Shown here: positions 1 to 6,654 of the stretch, one piece after another
Position numbering within the stretch: position 1 is the stretch's first letter
How the letters are laid out: each line of letters opens with the position of its first letter
Origin: Clostridiales bacterium
GTDB lineage: Bacteria; Bacillota; Clostridia; Oscillospirales; Acutalibacteraceae
NCBI GenBank assembly: GCA_019416395.1
Contig: DXXH01000056.1
Coordinates: forward strand, 1 to 17,215
DNA: 17,215 bases
Direction: 5' to 3'
Notes under the pieces: model-generated
The model's database searches: none
The model's input: the letters and a program-made list of their open reading frames with translations, nothing else
What the model was told of the DNA's origin: nothing
Translations under genes and position numbers: made by a program

Positions 1-36
1 ATGGTGTACTATAACGCGTTTGAGGAGGAAGAATGA
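1..36 (+). CDS. C-terminal end of an upstream gene (partial)
   Basis: An open frame runs in from the window edge and stops at TGA 34-36, giving a tail that reads MVYYNAFEEEE. The stop lies one base before the next start codon, and the ribosome site of the next gene (GAGGAGG, 22-28) is inside this reading frame, so the two genes are probably co-transcribed and translationally coupled. The ATG at position 1 could be an internal codon. Nothing can be said about function from eleven residues. Confidence 0.5.
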   Translation: MVYYNAFEEEE

Positions 37-37
37 T

Positions 38-589
38 ATGAAACAAGCGGCGGTCCTGATGGCACAAGGATTTGAGGAAGGGGAGACCATCACAATTGTG
101 GATATTCTGCGAAGAGCTGGGATCCACTGCTCCACCTTCTACTTTGACGAGGAATTTGTGACTGGCATGCACGGCATGAAAGTGAAAGCGGACAAGCCTT
201 TCGGACCAGAAGTGAAGGAGTACGACGTGGTGATTTTGCCAGGGGGAAGGCCTGGCGGAGCGAATCTCCTGGGCAACCCGGAAGTTCTGGAAATGGTGCG
301 TTTTTTCAATGAGGCAAAAAAGTATGTGGCGGCCATGTGTTCCGGAACGCTGGTGTTGGCGGCGGCTGGTGTGATCCAAGGAAAACGGGTCACTGGCTAC
401 ACAGGGTACGAGGAGAAATTGACAGGGGGGATTTTTGTCCCGGAAGTGGTGGTAGTGGACCAAAACATCATTACCAGCCAGGGACCAGCCACGCCGTATC
501 CTTTCGCGTATAAAATTGCGGAGCTCTTGGGAGAGAATGTGGAGAATTTAAAAGAAAAAATGCTCTACAATTTTGCCAAGGGAAAATGA
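38..589 (+). CDS. DJ-1/PfpI (YajL/ThiJ-like) family protein, 183 aa
   Basis: This is a single-domain cytoplasmic protein of the DJ-1/PfpI superfamily and has the usual length for the family (about 180-190 residues). The conserved N-terminal glutamate is visible in GFEEGET (E16), and the family nucleophile is Cys101 in AAMCSGTLVLAAAG, the elbow after a beta strand. A VVILPGGRPG stretch (64-73) and a Gly/Pro loop SQGPATPYPF (147-156) complete the fold. Family members are oxidative-stress or redox-sensing proteins, and chaperone or glyoxalase/deglycase activities have been claimed for some; the sequence does not say which applies. The ATG at 38 is chosen over an upstream TTG because GAGGAGG at 22-28 is well spaced for it. 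The gene follows the upstream gene by one base and is followed by a strong terminator, so it ends that operon. Confidence 0.93.
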   Translation: MKQAAVLMAQGFEEGETITIVDILRRAGIHCSTFYFDEEFVTGMHGMKVKADKPFGPEVKEYDVVILPGGRPGGANLLGNPEVLEMVRFFNEAKKYVAAMCSGTLVLAAAGVIQGKRVTGYTGYEEKLTGGIFVPEVVVVDQNIITSQGPATPYPFAYKIAELLGENVENLKEKMLYNFAKGK

Positions 590-642
590 TTGAAAAAGGC
601 GGAGGCCCTTAAAGTGAAAGTGATTTAAATCCATTATACGAC

Positions 643-686
643 AAAATATGGAAAGCGCCAATGTGTTTTGGCGCTTTCCATATTTT
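643..686 (+). terminator. Intrinsic terminator after the DJ-1 family gene
   Basis: There is a perfect 19-bp inverted repeat (643-661 and 668-686) with a 6-nt loop. The GC-rich core is GGAAAGCGCCAA/TTGGCGCTTTCC and the right arm runs into TATTTTTT. It separates the leftmost operon from the regulator/nuclease operon. Confidence 0.9.
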
Positions 687-862
687 TTAGTTTCTCTCCA
701 AAACTGGGAGATTTTTCTGTTTTATATAAGCACAATAGAAAGGTTTATAAAGCGATGAGGCTGGTGGGAATGTGGTAATATGGATCTCAAAGAAATAAAA
801 CAAAATTCCCTTGAAAACAACTGGAGTTTTATCTTGGAAAATAATTTCTATTTTTAGTACAT
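687..862. other. AT-rich intergenic stretch upstream of the regulator operon
   Basis: No gene of convincing length is present. The stretch is AT-rich and contains a 25-codon open frame (780-857, MDLKEIKQNS...NNFYF) without a well-placed ribosome site, and a TTGAAA at 811-816 with no good -10 at 17 bp. It is best read as the upstream regulatory region of the gene starting at 935. Confidence 0.5.
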
Positions 863-880
863 CATTAACATGTGTTAATG
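863..880. promoter_or_regulatory. PrfA-box-like operator for a Crp/Fnr-family regulator
   Basis: CATTAACATGTGTTAATG is a perfect inverted repeat, with 8-bp half-sites CATTAACA and TGTTAATG around a TG centre. Its core matches the known Listeria PrfA-box form TTAACA-NN-TGTTAA; PrfA is a Crp/Fnr-family activator. The core ends 22 bp before a TAAAAT -10 candidate (901-906), the spacing known for PrfA-dependent promoters, and the dyad centre is near -41.5 of the predicted start at about 913. No -35 box lies 17 bp upstream of the -10, as expected at an activator-dependent promoter. Because the first two genes downstream are Crp/Fnr paralogues, autoregulation is the simplest inference. Confidence 0.7.
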
Positions 881-900
881 AAATAATTGCCTATTCCTTG

Positions 901-906
901 TAAAAT
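901..906 (+). promoter_or_regulatory. Candidate -10 box for the regulator/nuclease operon
   Basis: TAAAAT matches the TATAAT consensus at five of six positions and lies 20 bp after the 18-bp dyad. The hexamer 17 bp upstream (ATGAAA) is a poor -35, consistent with activator dependence. A start near 913 leaves a leader of only about 20 nt containing the AAGGAGGG ribosome site (922-929). Confidence 0.5.
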
Positions 907-934
907 TAAAAATTGAGAAGTAAGGAGGGAGAAT

Positions 935-1510
935 ATGGAGATTGGAGATTTTTATCGCAATATCCTGTATATCTCCGATGAAGATCTGGTTCAAAAGCTG
1001 ATTCCACACAGCAAGCGGTTTACTGTGAAAAAAGGGGAAATATTGCAGAATATTGGAGAGTGCATCAGTTCTGTCAGCTTTTTAGAGGAAGGTCTTGTGC
1101 GGGGATTTTTCCTGGATCGGAAAGGGAATGAAATTACAGATTGCTTTGGAATTTGGCCGGGGACACCTGCGGTATCCTGTTTGGATCTGGATATGCCTTC
1201 GCCCATTTGCATTGAAACCCTGGAAACCAGCACGTTGATTTCGATCCCTGTCTCTGTACTATTTGAACTCTTGAAAGATAACCCAAACGCCATCGCGGTG
1301 TACAACCGGCTGCTGCAAATATCGTTACAGGTGAATTGGGAGAGTAAAATCACCTTGGCGCAGTATTCGGCCCGGGAGCGGTACCTCTGGTTTTTGGAAA
1401 AATATCCTGGACTGATTGACCGAGTGACACACAAGCACATTGCTTCATTTCTAGGTATGACACCGGTGCAGCTTTCCCGGGTGCGGACGGGGCTCTCCAA
1501 GCAGACATGA
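935..1510 (+). CDS. Crp/Fnr-family transcriptional regulator 1, 191 aa
   Basis: The protein has a cyclic-nucleotide-binding-like beta-roll (about 24-115), a dimerisation helix (116-150) and a short C-terminal helix-turn-helix (164-187, VTHKHIASFLGMTPVQLSRVR). The canonical cAMP-contacting Glu and Arg-Ser/Thr of Crp are not evident at the expected place (PGTPAVSCLDL instead), so it is more like the PrfA/Fnr-like branch that responds to something other than cAMP, or is constitutively active. No N-terminal cysteine cluster for an Fnr iron-sulfur centre is present. The start is fixed by AAGGAGGG at 922-929. Its stop overlaps the next open frame (ATGA at 1507-1510). It is about 190 residues, slightly shorter than Crp (about 210). 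It probably controls this operon through the dyad just upstream. Confidence 0.9.
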   Translation: MEIGDFYRNILYISDEDLVQKLIPHSKRFTVKKGEILQNIGECISSVSFLEEGLVRGFFLDRKGNEITDCFGIWPGTPAVSCLDLDMPSPICIETLETSTLISIPVSVLFELLKDNPNAIAVYNRLLQISLQVNWESKITLAQYSARERYLWFLEKYPGLIDRVTHKHIASFLGMTPVQLSRVRTGLSKQT

Positions 1511-1539
1511 AGGAAGAAGAGAATTTTGAGGGGTGTAAG

Positions 1540-2124
1540 ATGGGAAACAAAGAGATGGATTTTATCCCCTTTTATCGCGATGTACTGGGAATTACAGACG
1601 AGAACGTTCTGAAAATCGCCAACATGCGGAGTGAGAAGCGGGAAGTGCAGAAAAAGACAGTTTTTGTCCATATCGGAGATTCCAGTGATTCCATTCAGTT
1701 TCTGGAACAGGGCTTAATCCGGGGATATTATCTGGACCACGGGGGAAAGGAGATCACGGATTGCTTTGTTTTTGAGCCGGGAACTCCTCTGGTGGCAAGC
1801 CTGGATTTAGAGGGACCTGCTGCGCTTTTTTTGGAAGCGTTGGAGACTTCCAAATTGGTGTCGTTGCCTTTGGAATGTTTGGCAGAGCTTCAAAGAGAAA
1901 GTATTGAGGTGCTAAAACTTTACAACTGGTTTTTGCGCCGTTCTCTTAAAAAGCACTGGGAGTGCAAGTTGATGTTGACACAGTATGGGGCGAAAGAACG
2001 ATATGCCTGGTTTTTGAAAGAGTACCCGGAACTGGACGGCAGGGTAAATTATAAAGATATTGCTTCTTTTTTGGGAATCACGGCAGTCTCTTTGTCCCGT
2101 ATCCGAAAAGAACTGCGGGACTGA
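1540..2124 (+). CDS. Crp/Fnr-family transcriptional regulator 2, 194 aa
   Basis: This is a paralogue of the preceding gene: both share the pattern FLE-x-GL-[VI]-RG-x2-LD-x3-K/N-EITDCF in the beta-roll (here 54-76), the linker QYGAKERYAWFLKEYPEL, and the C-terminal helix-turn-helix (169-192, VNYKDIASFLGITAVSLSRIR). The recognition helices differ (TPVQLSRVR versus TAVSLSRIR), so the two may bind overlapping but not identical sites, or form a heterodimer. The start at 1540 is preferred because GAGGGG lies 1528-1533. An in-frame ATG at 1507 that overlaps the previous stop would add 11 residues and cannot be excluded; ATG 1555 best matches the paralogue's N-terminus. The gap to the next gene is only 37 bp with no terminator. 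Confidence 0.88.
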   Translation: MGNKEMDFIPFYRDVLGITDENVLKIANMRSEKREVQKKTVFVHIGDSSDSIQFLEQGLIRGYYLDHGGKEITDCFVFEPGTPLVASLDLEGPAALFLEALETSKLVSLPLECLAELQRESIEVLKLYNWFLRRSLKKHWECKLMLTQYGAKERYAWFLKEYPELDGRVNYKDIASFLGITAVSLSRIRKELRD

Positions 2125-2161
2125 TGAAATATATGTGGAAACTATCGAGGAGGAATGCGTC

Positions 2162-3358
2162 ATGTATTGTCCAAAATGCGGGGAACAAAACGATGGAGAT
2201 GCCAAGTTCTGCCTGTATTGCGGGGAAGTGATTGAAGATGACCAACCGGAAACGGTTACTTGGCCAGAATTTTTAATGAACCGGGCCGGGGTGTTCTGGA
2301 AGGGACAACTGCTGCCTTGGTTGGAAAAAGTGCTTCGGTTTGTCCGCCGCCATTTGATCGTAAGTGGAGCGGTGGTCTGTGTGGTTCTGCTGCTGACTGT
2401 CGGACTGTCTCTTGTGAGCTATTTGGTGTCCCCTAAGCGTTCTGTGGAACAGTATTTTAAAAGTTATATGAATGCCAATTGGAACGGGGTATACCAGCAG
2501 TTGTATCTGCCGGATTCCCCGTTTTTGACTAAAGAGGCTTTTGCAACTATGGCGGAAACCATGTGGTCTCCCGACGAATATTTGGATTATCGGATCGAGC
2601 CTGTCCCAAGCATGGTGGAAGACGATCTGTATTCTACATACACAGTGGAGTATTCTACCCCCACGCTTTCCGCCCCATCGCAGATGACGGTTACTCTGGT
2701 GAAAAGTGGAAAACAACTTCTGTTGTTTGATGAATATAAGGTGTCTATGGAAGGGTTGATAGCCGACGACTGTTTGGTAAGAGCCCCTGCTGGAGCCAAA
2801 TTGTTTTTGGACGATGTTGCCGTCGAAACGGAGCAGGACGAAAATGGCCTTTTCCAGCTTCCCATGGTGTTTGCGGGGAATCATACCCTTTCCATGGAAC
2901 ACCCTGTATACCAGTGCGCTCCGCTGGAGGTAAACCTAAGCAACGGCAGTCAGTATGACTTGGTTTCCAACTGCCAGGTGGATTTGACCTCATTGACAGA
3001 TGCGGAACTGGGAGACGTTACCCAATATTTTACGGCTCTGTTTGATGCAGCAGTACCGGGAGGAAATATAGGGAATGCCAATCTTCCAATTTCCCAGCGG
3101 AATGACACAGAAGTGGGAGAAAACTTCCAGCGTCTCCAGGAAGACCGCGCATACCGTGAGTCGCGGCGCGGAGAGATGCAGGTGAAATCGGCGGATTTGG
3201 CGAACGCGTGGCTGGACCCGGATAACGGCTTGGTAAACTGTGAGCTTACTTATGTATGCCAATGTGAAGACGACGACGATTGGGGCGGCGACGTTTCCAT
3301 GCAAGTGGAGTACCAGGACGGCCAGTGGAAATTGGTCAGTTTCTTTGTAGATATTTGA
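2162..3358 (+). CDS. Zinc-ribbon, TcaA-like single-span membrane protein, 398 aa
   Basis: An N-terminal zinc ribbon (C3, C6, C17, C20 in YCPKCG...FCLYCG) is followed by an amphipathic/basic segment, one membrane helix (about 66-89), then about 300 extracellular residues. The first outer domain (about 93-210, SVEQYFKSYMNANWNGVY) resembles the NTF2-like domain of TcaA-type proteins. A middle segment (about 225-265, APAGAKLFLDD...AGNHTLSMEHPVY) resembles a PEGA-like beta domain, and the C-terminus (about 285-398) looks like a second NTF2-like domain ending in GQWKLVSFFVDI. TcaA-like proteins are envelope proteins of Gram-positives; the biochemical role here is unknown. The start is set by GAGGAGG about 10 bp upstream. 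A longer in-frame extension to 2060 lies inside the regulator and is rejected. Its stop overlaps the ribosome site of the next gene. Confidence 0.85.
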   Translation: MYCPKCGEQNDGDAKFCLYCGEVIEDDQPETVTWPEFLMNRAGVFWKGQLLPWLEKVLRFVRRHLIVSGAVVCVVLLLTVGLSLVSYLVSPKRSVEQYFKSYMNANWNGVYQQLYLPDSPFLTKEAFATMAETMWSPDEYLDYRIEPVPSMVEDDLYSTYTVEYSTPTLSAPSQMTVTLVKSGKQLLLFDEYKVSMEGLIADDCLVRAPAGAKLFLDDVAVETEQDENGLFQLPMVFAGNHTLSMEHPVYQCAPLEVNLSNGSQYDLVSNCQVDLTSLTDAELGDVTQYFTALFDAAVPGGNIGNANLPISQRNDTEVGENFQRLQEDRAYRESRRGEMQVKSADLANAWLDPDNGLVNCELTYVCQCEDDDDWGGDVSMQVEYQDGQWKLVSFFVDI

Positions 3359-3371
3359 GGAGGGAATTGAG

Positions 3372-4349
3372 ATGGCCAGATATTGTGTGAAATGCGGTCG
3401 AAAGCTGCCAGATGGGGCAATCTGTCCCTGCCGGATCCAGGGGGGAAATACCCCTTGGAAAAGCTTTCAAGGGAATCACGGAAAAGTGGGGATTTCCTTT
3501 TGGAATCTGCTGGGAATCCGAGATGTGGATTACGATAAAGGACAGGACTACTACGAGCGTGGAAAATGGATTGTGCCGGATTTGATTGCCTCTTGCGAGG
3601 ACGAAGTCCCGGTAAAGCAGTACCATATAGCGGATTTACGATCCCGGGTGCAAGGACTGTGGGCAGAGGGCCGGCTGATGGTTACCAATAAGCGGATCCT
3701 TTTCCGGGCGTCAGGGCGTTCCTTTTTTGGCCGCACCCAGGTGGAATCGGAGTATTCCATGGATGAAATTTCCGGTGTCAATATTTCCCGGGGAATTCGG
3801 TTTGGACTTTTTGATTTCTTTATCTCCCTTCTGATTTCTTATTTCGTAATTAGTGGGGTTGTGATAGGTTTGACGCAAGTGGAGTGGGTTTTGCCGGTGA
3901 TTTTGACGATTGTGGGTGTAGTAGGCTTGTTCTTGCTTCCTCGCCGGAGATACCGGTTTAGAATCCTTTTTAACGGATTGGCTTTAGGCAGCGCGATCCA
4001 TTTGATTCCCTATTTTGTCATGCAGCAAAATGGCTTTTTTACAGGAATGTTTATGGTTTTGGGACTGATTTTCGGCGTACTAGCACTTGTCTATTTGATT
4101 ATGGCGTCTACCAAGTCTGTCATCAGTTTAAGTATTATGTGCAAGACTGGTACAGCGGAAGCCATCGCAATGCATAGCCAGCAGCGTTTTGGACTGCAAT
4201 GGGCTCCGGAATTGTTGCCAGCTGAGGATGCGGAAGCGGCTATGAAGGAAATTGGCGCTATTATCAATGATATCCAACAGCGTGGCGATTATGGTATTGA
4301 CAAGTGGCGTGTGTTCCGGGAAGAAGCTGCCAAGGAGACGGTTTCATGA
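3372..4349 (+). CDS. Zinc-ribbon membrane protein with PH-like domain and four membrane segments, 325 aa
   Basis: The N-terminus has a compact zinc ribbon (C5, C8, then C18 and C20 as C-x-C). Residues about 98-140 (GRLMVTNKRILFRASG...DEISGVNISRG) read like the first strands of a bacterial PH-like/GRAM-like domain. Four hydrophobic segments follow at about 145-167, 173-189, 198-217 and 224-245. After them, residues about 249-304 (SVISLSIMCKTGTAEAIAMHS, then a long helix ending IINDIQQRG) look like the missing last strands and C-terminal helix of the same domain. So the PH-like fold appears to be split by a membrane insert. Function is unknown; such domains commonly occur in envelope proteins. 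The start is set by GAGGAGG overlapping the previous stop. The stop overlaps the next start (ATGA at 4346-4349). Confidence 0.8.
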   Translation: MARYCVKCGRKLPDGAICPCRIQGGNTPWKSFQGNHGKVGISFWNLLGIRDVDYDKGQDYYERGKWIVPDLIASCEDEVPVKQYHIADLRSRVQGLWAEGRLMVTNKRILFRASGRSFFGRTQVESEYSMDEISGVNISRGIRFGLFDFFISLLISYFVISGVVIGLTQVEWVLPVILTIVGVVGLFLLPRRRYRFRILFNGLALGSAIHLIPYFVMQQNGFFTGMFMVLGLIFGVLALVYLIMASTKSVISLSIMCKTGTAEAIAMHSQQRFGLQWAPELLPAEDAEAAMKEIGAIINDIQQRGDYGIDKWRVFREEAAKETVS

Positions 4350-4834
4350 GTTACGCGGTAGGGATAGGATACCCATTGCGCTTGGAAATTGGAAAGACTG
4401 GCCCGGTAGAAACCGTGGATCTGAAGAGTGGCACACTGGTGCTGGAAGGAGAACAGGCCGTTCTGTGGGGGCGGTTGTTCCAGCTACAGGAATATCCCCA
4501 GGAGTGGGAACCAGAGATTTCAAAACTAGAGGCTTTGGGAGCGGTGGTAAAAGCGGAAACGCCCCAGGAACTTTTGCAGATACTTTCCCAACTCCGTCCT
4601 GTTCGCCAAGGGTATTGCGTACCCGGTGAAAAGGGGGACCAAGTATGCTTAGGTGGGCGGTATATTCCCTTGACTGCGATTCAGCGTTCTCTATGGCTTG
4701 CCGCAAATGGCCAGAATACATTGGAAAAGACGCTGGCGCGGGTGCTGCCAGGCGCCAGGAATCCTGAAGGGAGTAAAGCGCTGCTGGAAGAGATTTTGAA
4801 AATGGTAGAAGCGGAATTGTACTTTTTGCGGTAA
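4346..4834 (+). CDS. Hypothetical protein, possibly two tandem winged-helix/PqqD-like halves, 162 aa
   Basis: I do not recognise this protein with confidence. No membrane segment or signal peptide is visible, so it should be cytoplasmic. The C-terminal half (about 100-162) has the run seen in PqqD-like or winged-helix domains: a beta hairpin (VCLGGRYIPL), a helix with LW (QRSLWLAANGQ), a helix (TLEKTLARVL), then a long helix ending AELYFL. The N-terminal half (about 23-72) has a similar pattern, L-x3-Q-x2-LW followed by a helix ending LEALGAVVKAE, which suggests an internal duplication. PqqD-like domains usually act as peptide or protein binding adaptors, so an adaptor or chaperone role for the nuclease encoded next is a guess. 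The start overlaps the upstream stop by 4 bp and AAGGAGAC lies just upstream. The next gene starts 14 bp after its stop. Confidence 0.72.
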   Translation: MSYAVGIGYPLRLEIGKTGPVETVDLKSGTLVLEGEQAVLWGRLFQLQEYPQEWEPEISKLEALGAVVKAETPQELLQILSQLRPVRQGYCVPGEKGDQVCLGGRYIPLTAIQRSLWLAANGQNTLEKTLARVLPGARNPEGSKALLEEILKMVEAELYFLR

Positions 4835-4848
4835 AGGAAGAGGTTAAA

Positions 4849-6654
4849 ATGGGTGCGTGGCTCAATCAATTGATTTTGTCCATTTCTGGTCTGATGGTGA
4901 TGGCGACCAATACTGCCCAAGCAGCCCAGGATCAGAGAGAGATTCAACAGCTTCTTCAAGAGATGATGAATTCCACTCCCCAAACGGAAGCGGTGCAATC
5001 TGTAGAACCGGATAGTAGGGTAGATCAAACACTGAGAGAGTATGGGGTAAAGCCGGAGAATTTCAGTTGGAGAAAACAGCAAACTCCACCTTTATCCCAG
5101 AACACGCCGGTGAAGTCCCAGGAAGTCCTGAGCAATGTGGAAAACAACTTATCCGGCGATTTGGAGAGAAAAACACCGGCGGAGCGGTTGGGCGAGATTC
5201 CTTCCCCGTTGGAGACTTTTTCTGGCGGTTTGGAAGATGGAGCTGAAATTCTTACCGGTGGCAAACAGGCGGAGAGTGGGGAAAAAGCGAAAAAAGAAGC
5301 AGAAGCCCAGGTGGATTCCCATTATTGGACTTCTCAAGGAAATGACAAGGATCCCTTTGATGGAACATACACGCTGAAAAAGAACAACCGGTATCAGTCG
5401 GGAAAAGGAACCTATGAAACCGATGAAAACGGTGCAATCCGTTCTTGGTCGGCGGATTTACGGGGCGTTTCGGAACCAGGACAGCGTTCTTATAGCCACC
5501 AGCATAATTTGCCTGGAAAATACGAAGGCGATCATGCAGGGCATTTGCTGTCAGCCCAAGAAGGCGGTTCTGGAAAAGTGGATAACCTGGTTCCCATGAA
5601 CGGCAAGGTAAATACGCGGGATTACAGAGCATTTGAGCGGGAAAATCACCAGTTGTTGCAAGAGGGGTATCGTGTTCAGCTGGAAGGGTCAAATTTCCTG
5701 TCAAGTTCCAAGAACAGGCCAGAAGCGTTTATGGTTACCCGTTCTGTTTACGATAACGAAGGCAATTTACTGGGAAAGGATCACTTTTCTTGGACTAATG
5801 AGGATATGAGCCAGTTCCAGGATAACGATTTTGGCTACGATGACATTCCAAATCCCATGGATCAGCAGCTGGAAGCTCATGGAATTACCAGGGAAGAAAT
5901 TGAGCAAATGGAGCAAGAGGCCACCAGTGATTCCCGCGCAAAGTCAAAGTCTGCCAATACCCAGGAAGCGGATTTGGGAAAACAGCAGGGAACAGATCAG
6001 ACCGAAGATGTTTCCCAGGTACCCAAGTCCACGGAAGAAGAGAACCAGGACAATACCAAGGAAGCCGCCAACACCCAGGAGACGGACCCGGAGAAACAGC
6101 AGGGGACCGACCAGAACGAAGATGTTTCCCAGGTACCCAAGTCCACGGAAGAAGAGAACCAGGACAACACCAAGGGAGCCGCCAACACCCAGGAGACGGA
6201 CCTGGAGAAACAGCAGGTGACTAACCAAAACGAAGATGTTTCCCAGGTACCCAAGTCCACGGAAGAGGAAAACCAGGATAACACCAAGGGAGCCGCCAAC
6301 ACTCAGGAGACAGACCCGGAGAAACAACAGGAGAATAATTCGCATGAATCTCCCTGGTTGAAAAATAAAGATGGAGAGGAAACCAAAGACAAGGAAAATG
6401 CTCGGGATGACCTCAATGAACAGAAGGAGAACGGGATCAATCAAGACCAGTCCCGGGAATCCCCCTGGTTAAAAAAAGAGGAGAACAAAGAAGCCACGAA
6501 GGACGGGCCTGATGGGGGTGGAGCGAATCGAGACCAGGATCAGGAAAATAACCAGGCGGAACCCTCTTCCAAAGAGGAAGGGAAAGATCAGGATGGTTGG
6601 TCTGGTGGAGGAGGTCAAAACCATGATGGCCCAGAGGAGGATATCAATCGATGA
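4849..6654 (+). CDS. DNA/RNA non-specific endonuclease (EssD/NucA-like beta-beta-alpha metal fold) with repetitive C-terminal tail, 601 aa
   Basis: Residues 5-25 (LNQLILSISGLMVMATNTAQA) form a hydrophobic segment, possibly a signal peptide (AQA-AQ) but without the usual basic residues. A polar region follows, then the nuclease domain at about 155-318. Its motif GDHAGHLLSAQEGGSGKVDN-LVPM (227-250) matches the family pattern D-x2-GH...GG-x-G-x3-NLVPM; H232 is the probable general base and N246 a probable metal ligand. The domain is typical of EssD/LXG-type toxins and secreted nucleases that cut DNA and RNA. Unusually it is not C-terminal: about 280 residues of acidic, Gln/Asn-rich sequence follow, including three 38-residue repeats (369-482), a partial fourth, and two ESPWLK motifs (500-505, 537-542). 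No LXG or WXG100 region is seen. GGAAGAGG (4836-4843) sets the start; the stop overlaps the ATPase start (ATGA). Confidence 0.88.
   Translation: MGAWLNQLILSISGLMVMATNTAQAAQDQREIQQLLQEMMNSTPQTEAVQSVEPDSRVDQTLREYGVKPENFSWRKQQTPPLSQNTPVKSQEVLSNVENNLSGDLERKTPAERLGEIPSPLETFSGGLEDGAEILTGGKQAESGEKAKKEAEAQVDSHYWTSQGNDKDPFDGTYTLKKNNRYQSGKGTYETDENGAIRSWSADLRGVSEPGQRSYSHQHNLPGKYEGDHAGHLLSAQEGGSGKVDNLVPMNGKVNTRDYRAFERENHQLLQEGYRVQLEGSNFLSSSKNRPEAFMVTRSVYDNEGNLLGKDHFSWTNEDMSQFQDNDFGYDDIPNPMDQQLEAHGITREEIEQMEQEATSDSRAKSKSANTQEADLGKQQGTDQTEDVSQVPKSTEEENQDNTKEAANTQETDPEKQQGTDQNEDVSQVPKSTEEENQDNTKGAANTQETDLEKQQVTNQNEDVSQVPKSTEEENQDNTKGAANTQETDPEKQQENNSHESPWLKNKDGEETKDKENARDDLNEQKENGINQDQSRESPWLKKEENKEATKDGPDGGGANRDQDQENNQAEPSSKEEGKDQDGWSGGGGQNHDGPEEDINR
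5953..6330 (+). repeat. In-frame 114-bp tandem repeat inside the nuclease gene (3.3 copies)
   Basis: Three complete units lie at 5953-6066, 6067-6180 and 6181-6294, and a partial unit at 6295-6330. Each encodes 38 residues of the form ANTQE-x-D...EDVSQVPKSTEEENQDNTK. Copies 2 and 3 differ at only a few bases, including silent changes, which indicates recent duplication with selection to keep the frame. The unit is acidic and predicted disordered. Confidence 0.97.

Noticed and set aside
2060..2161. 34-residue N-terminal extension of the TcaA-like protein
   Set aside because: It overlaps the end of the second regulator, and the zinc ribbon begins directly at ATG 2162, which has a strong ribosome site.
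5953..6330. Tandem repeats as a possible CRISPR array or phage element
   Set aside because: The 114-bp units have no spacers, keep one reading frame and encode a disordered tail, so they are coding repeats.
5944..6444. 166-codon hydrophobic frame on the - strand across the nuclease repeats
   Set aside because: It is the mirror of the repeated acidic tail and has no ribosome site; the apparent membrane-like repeats are a by-product of the repeat composition.
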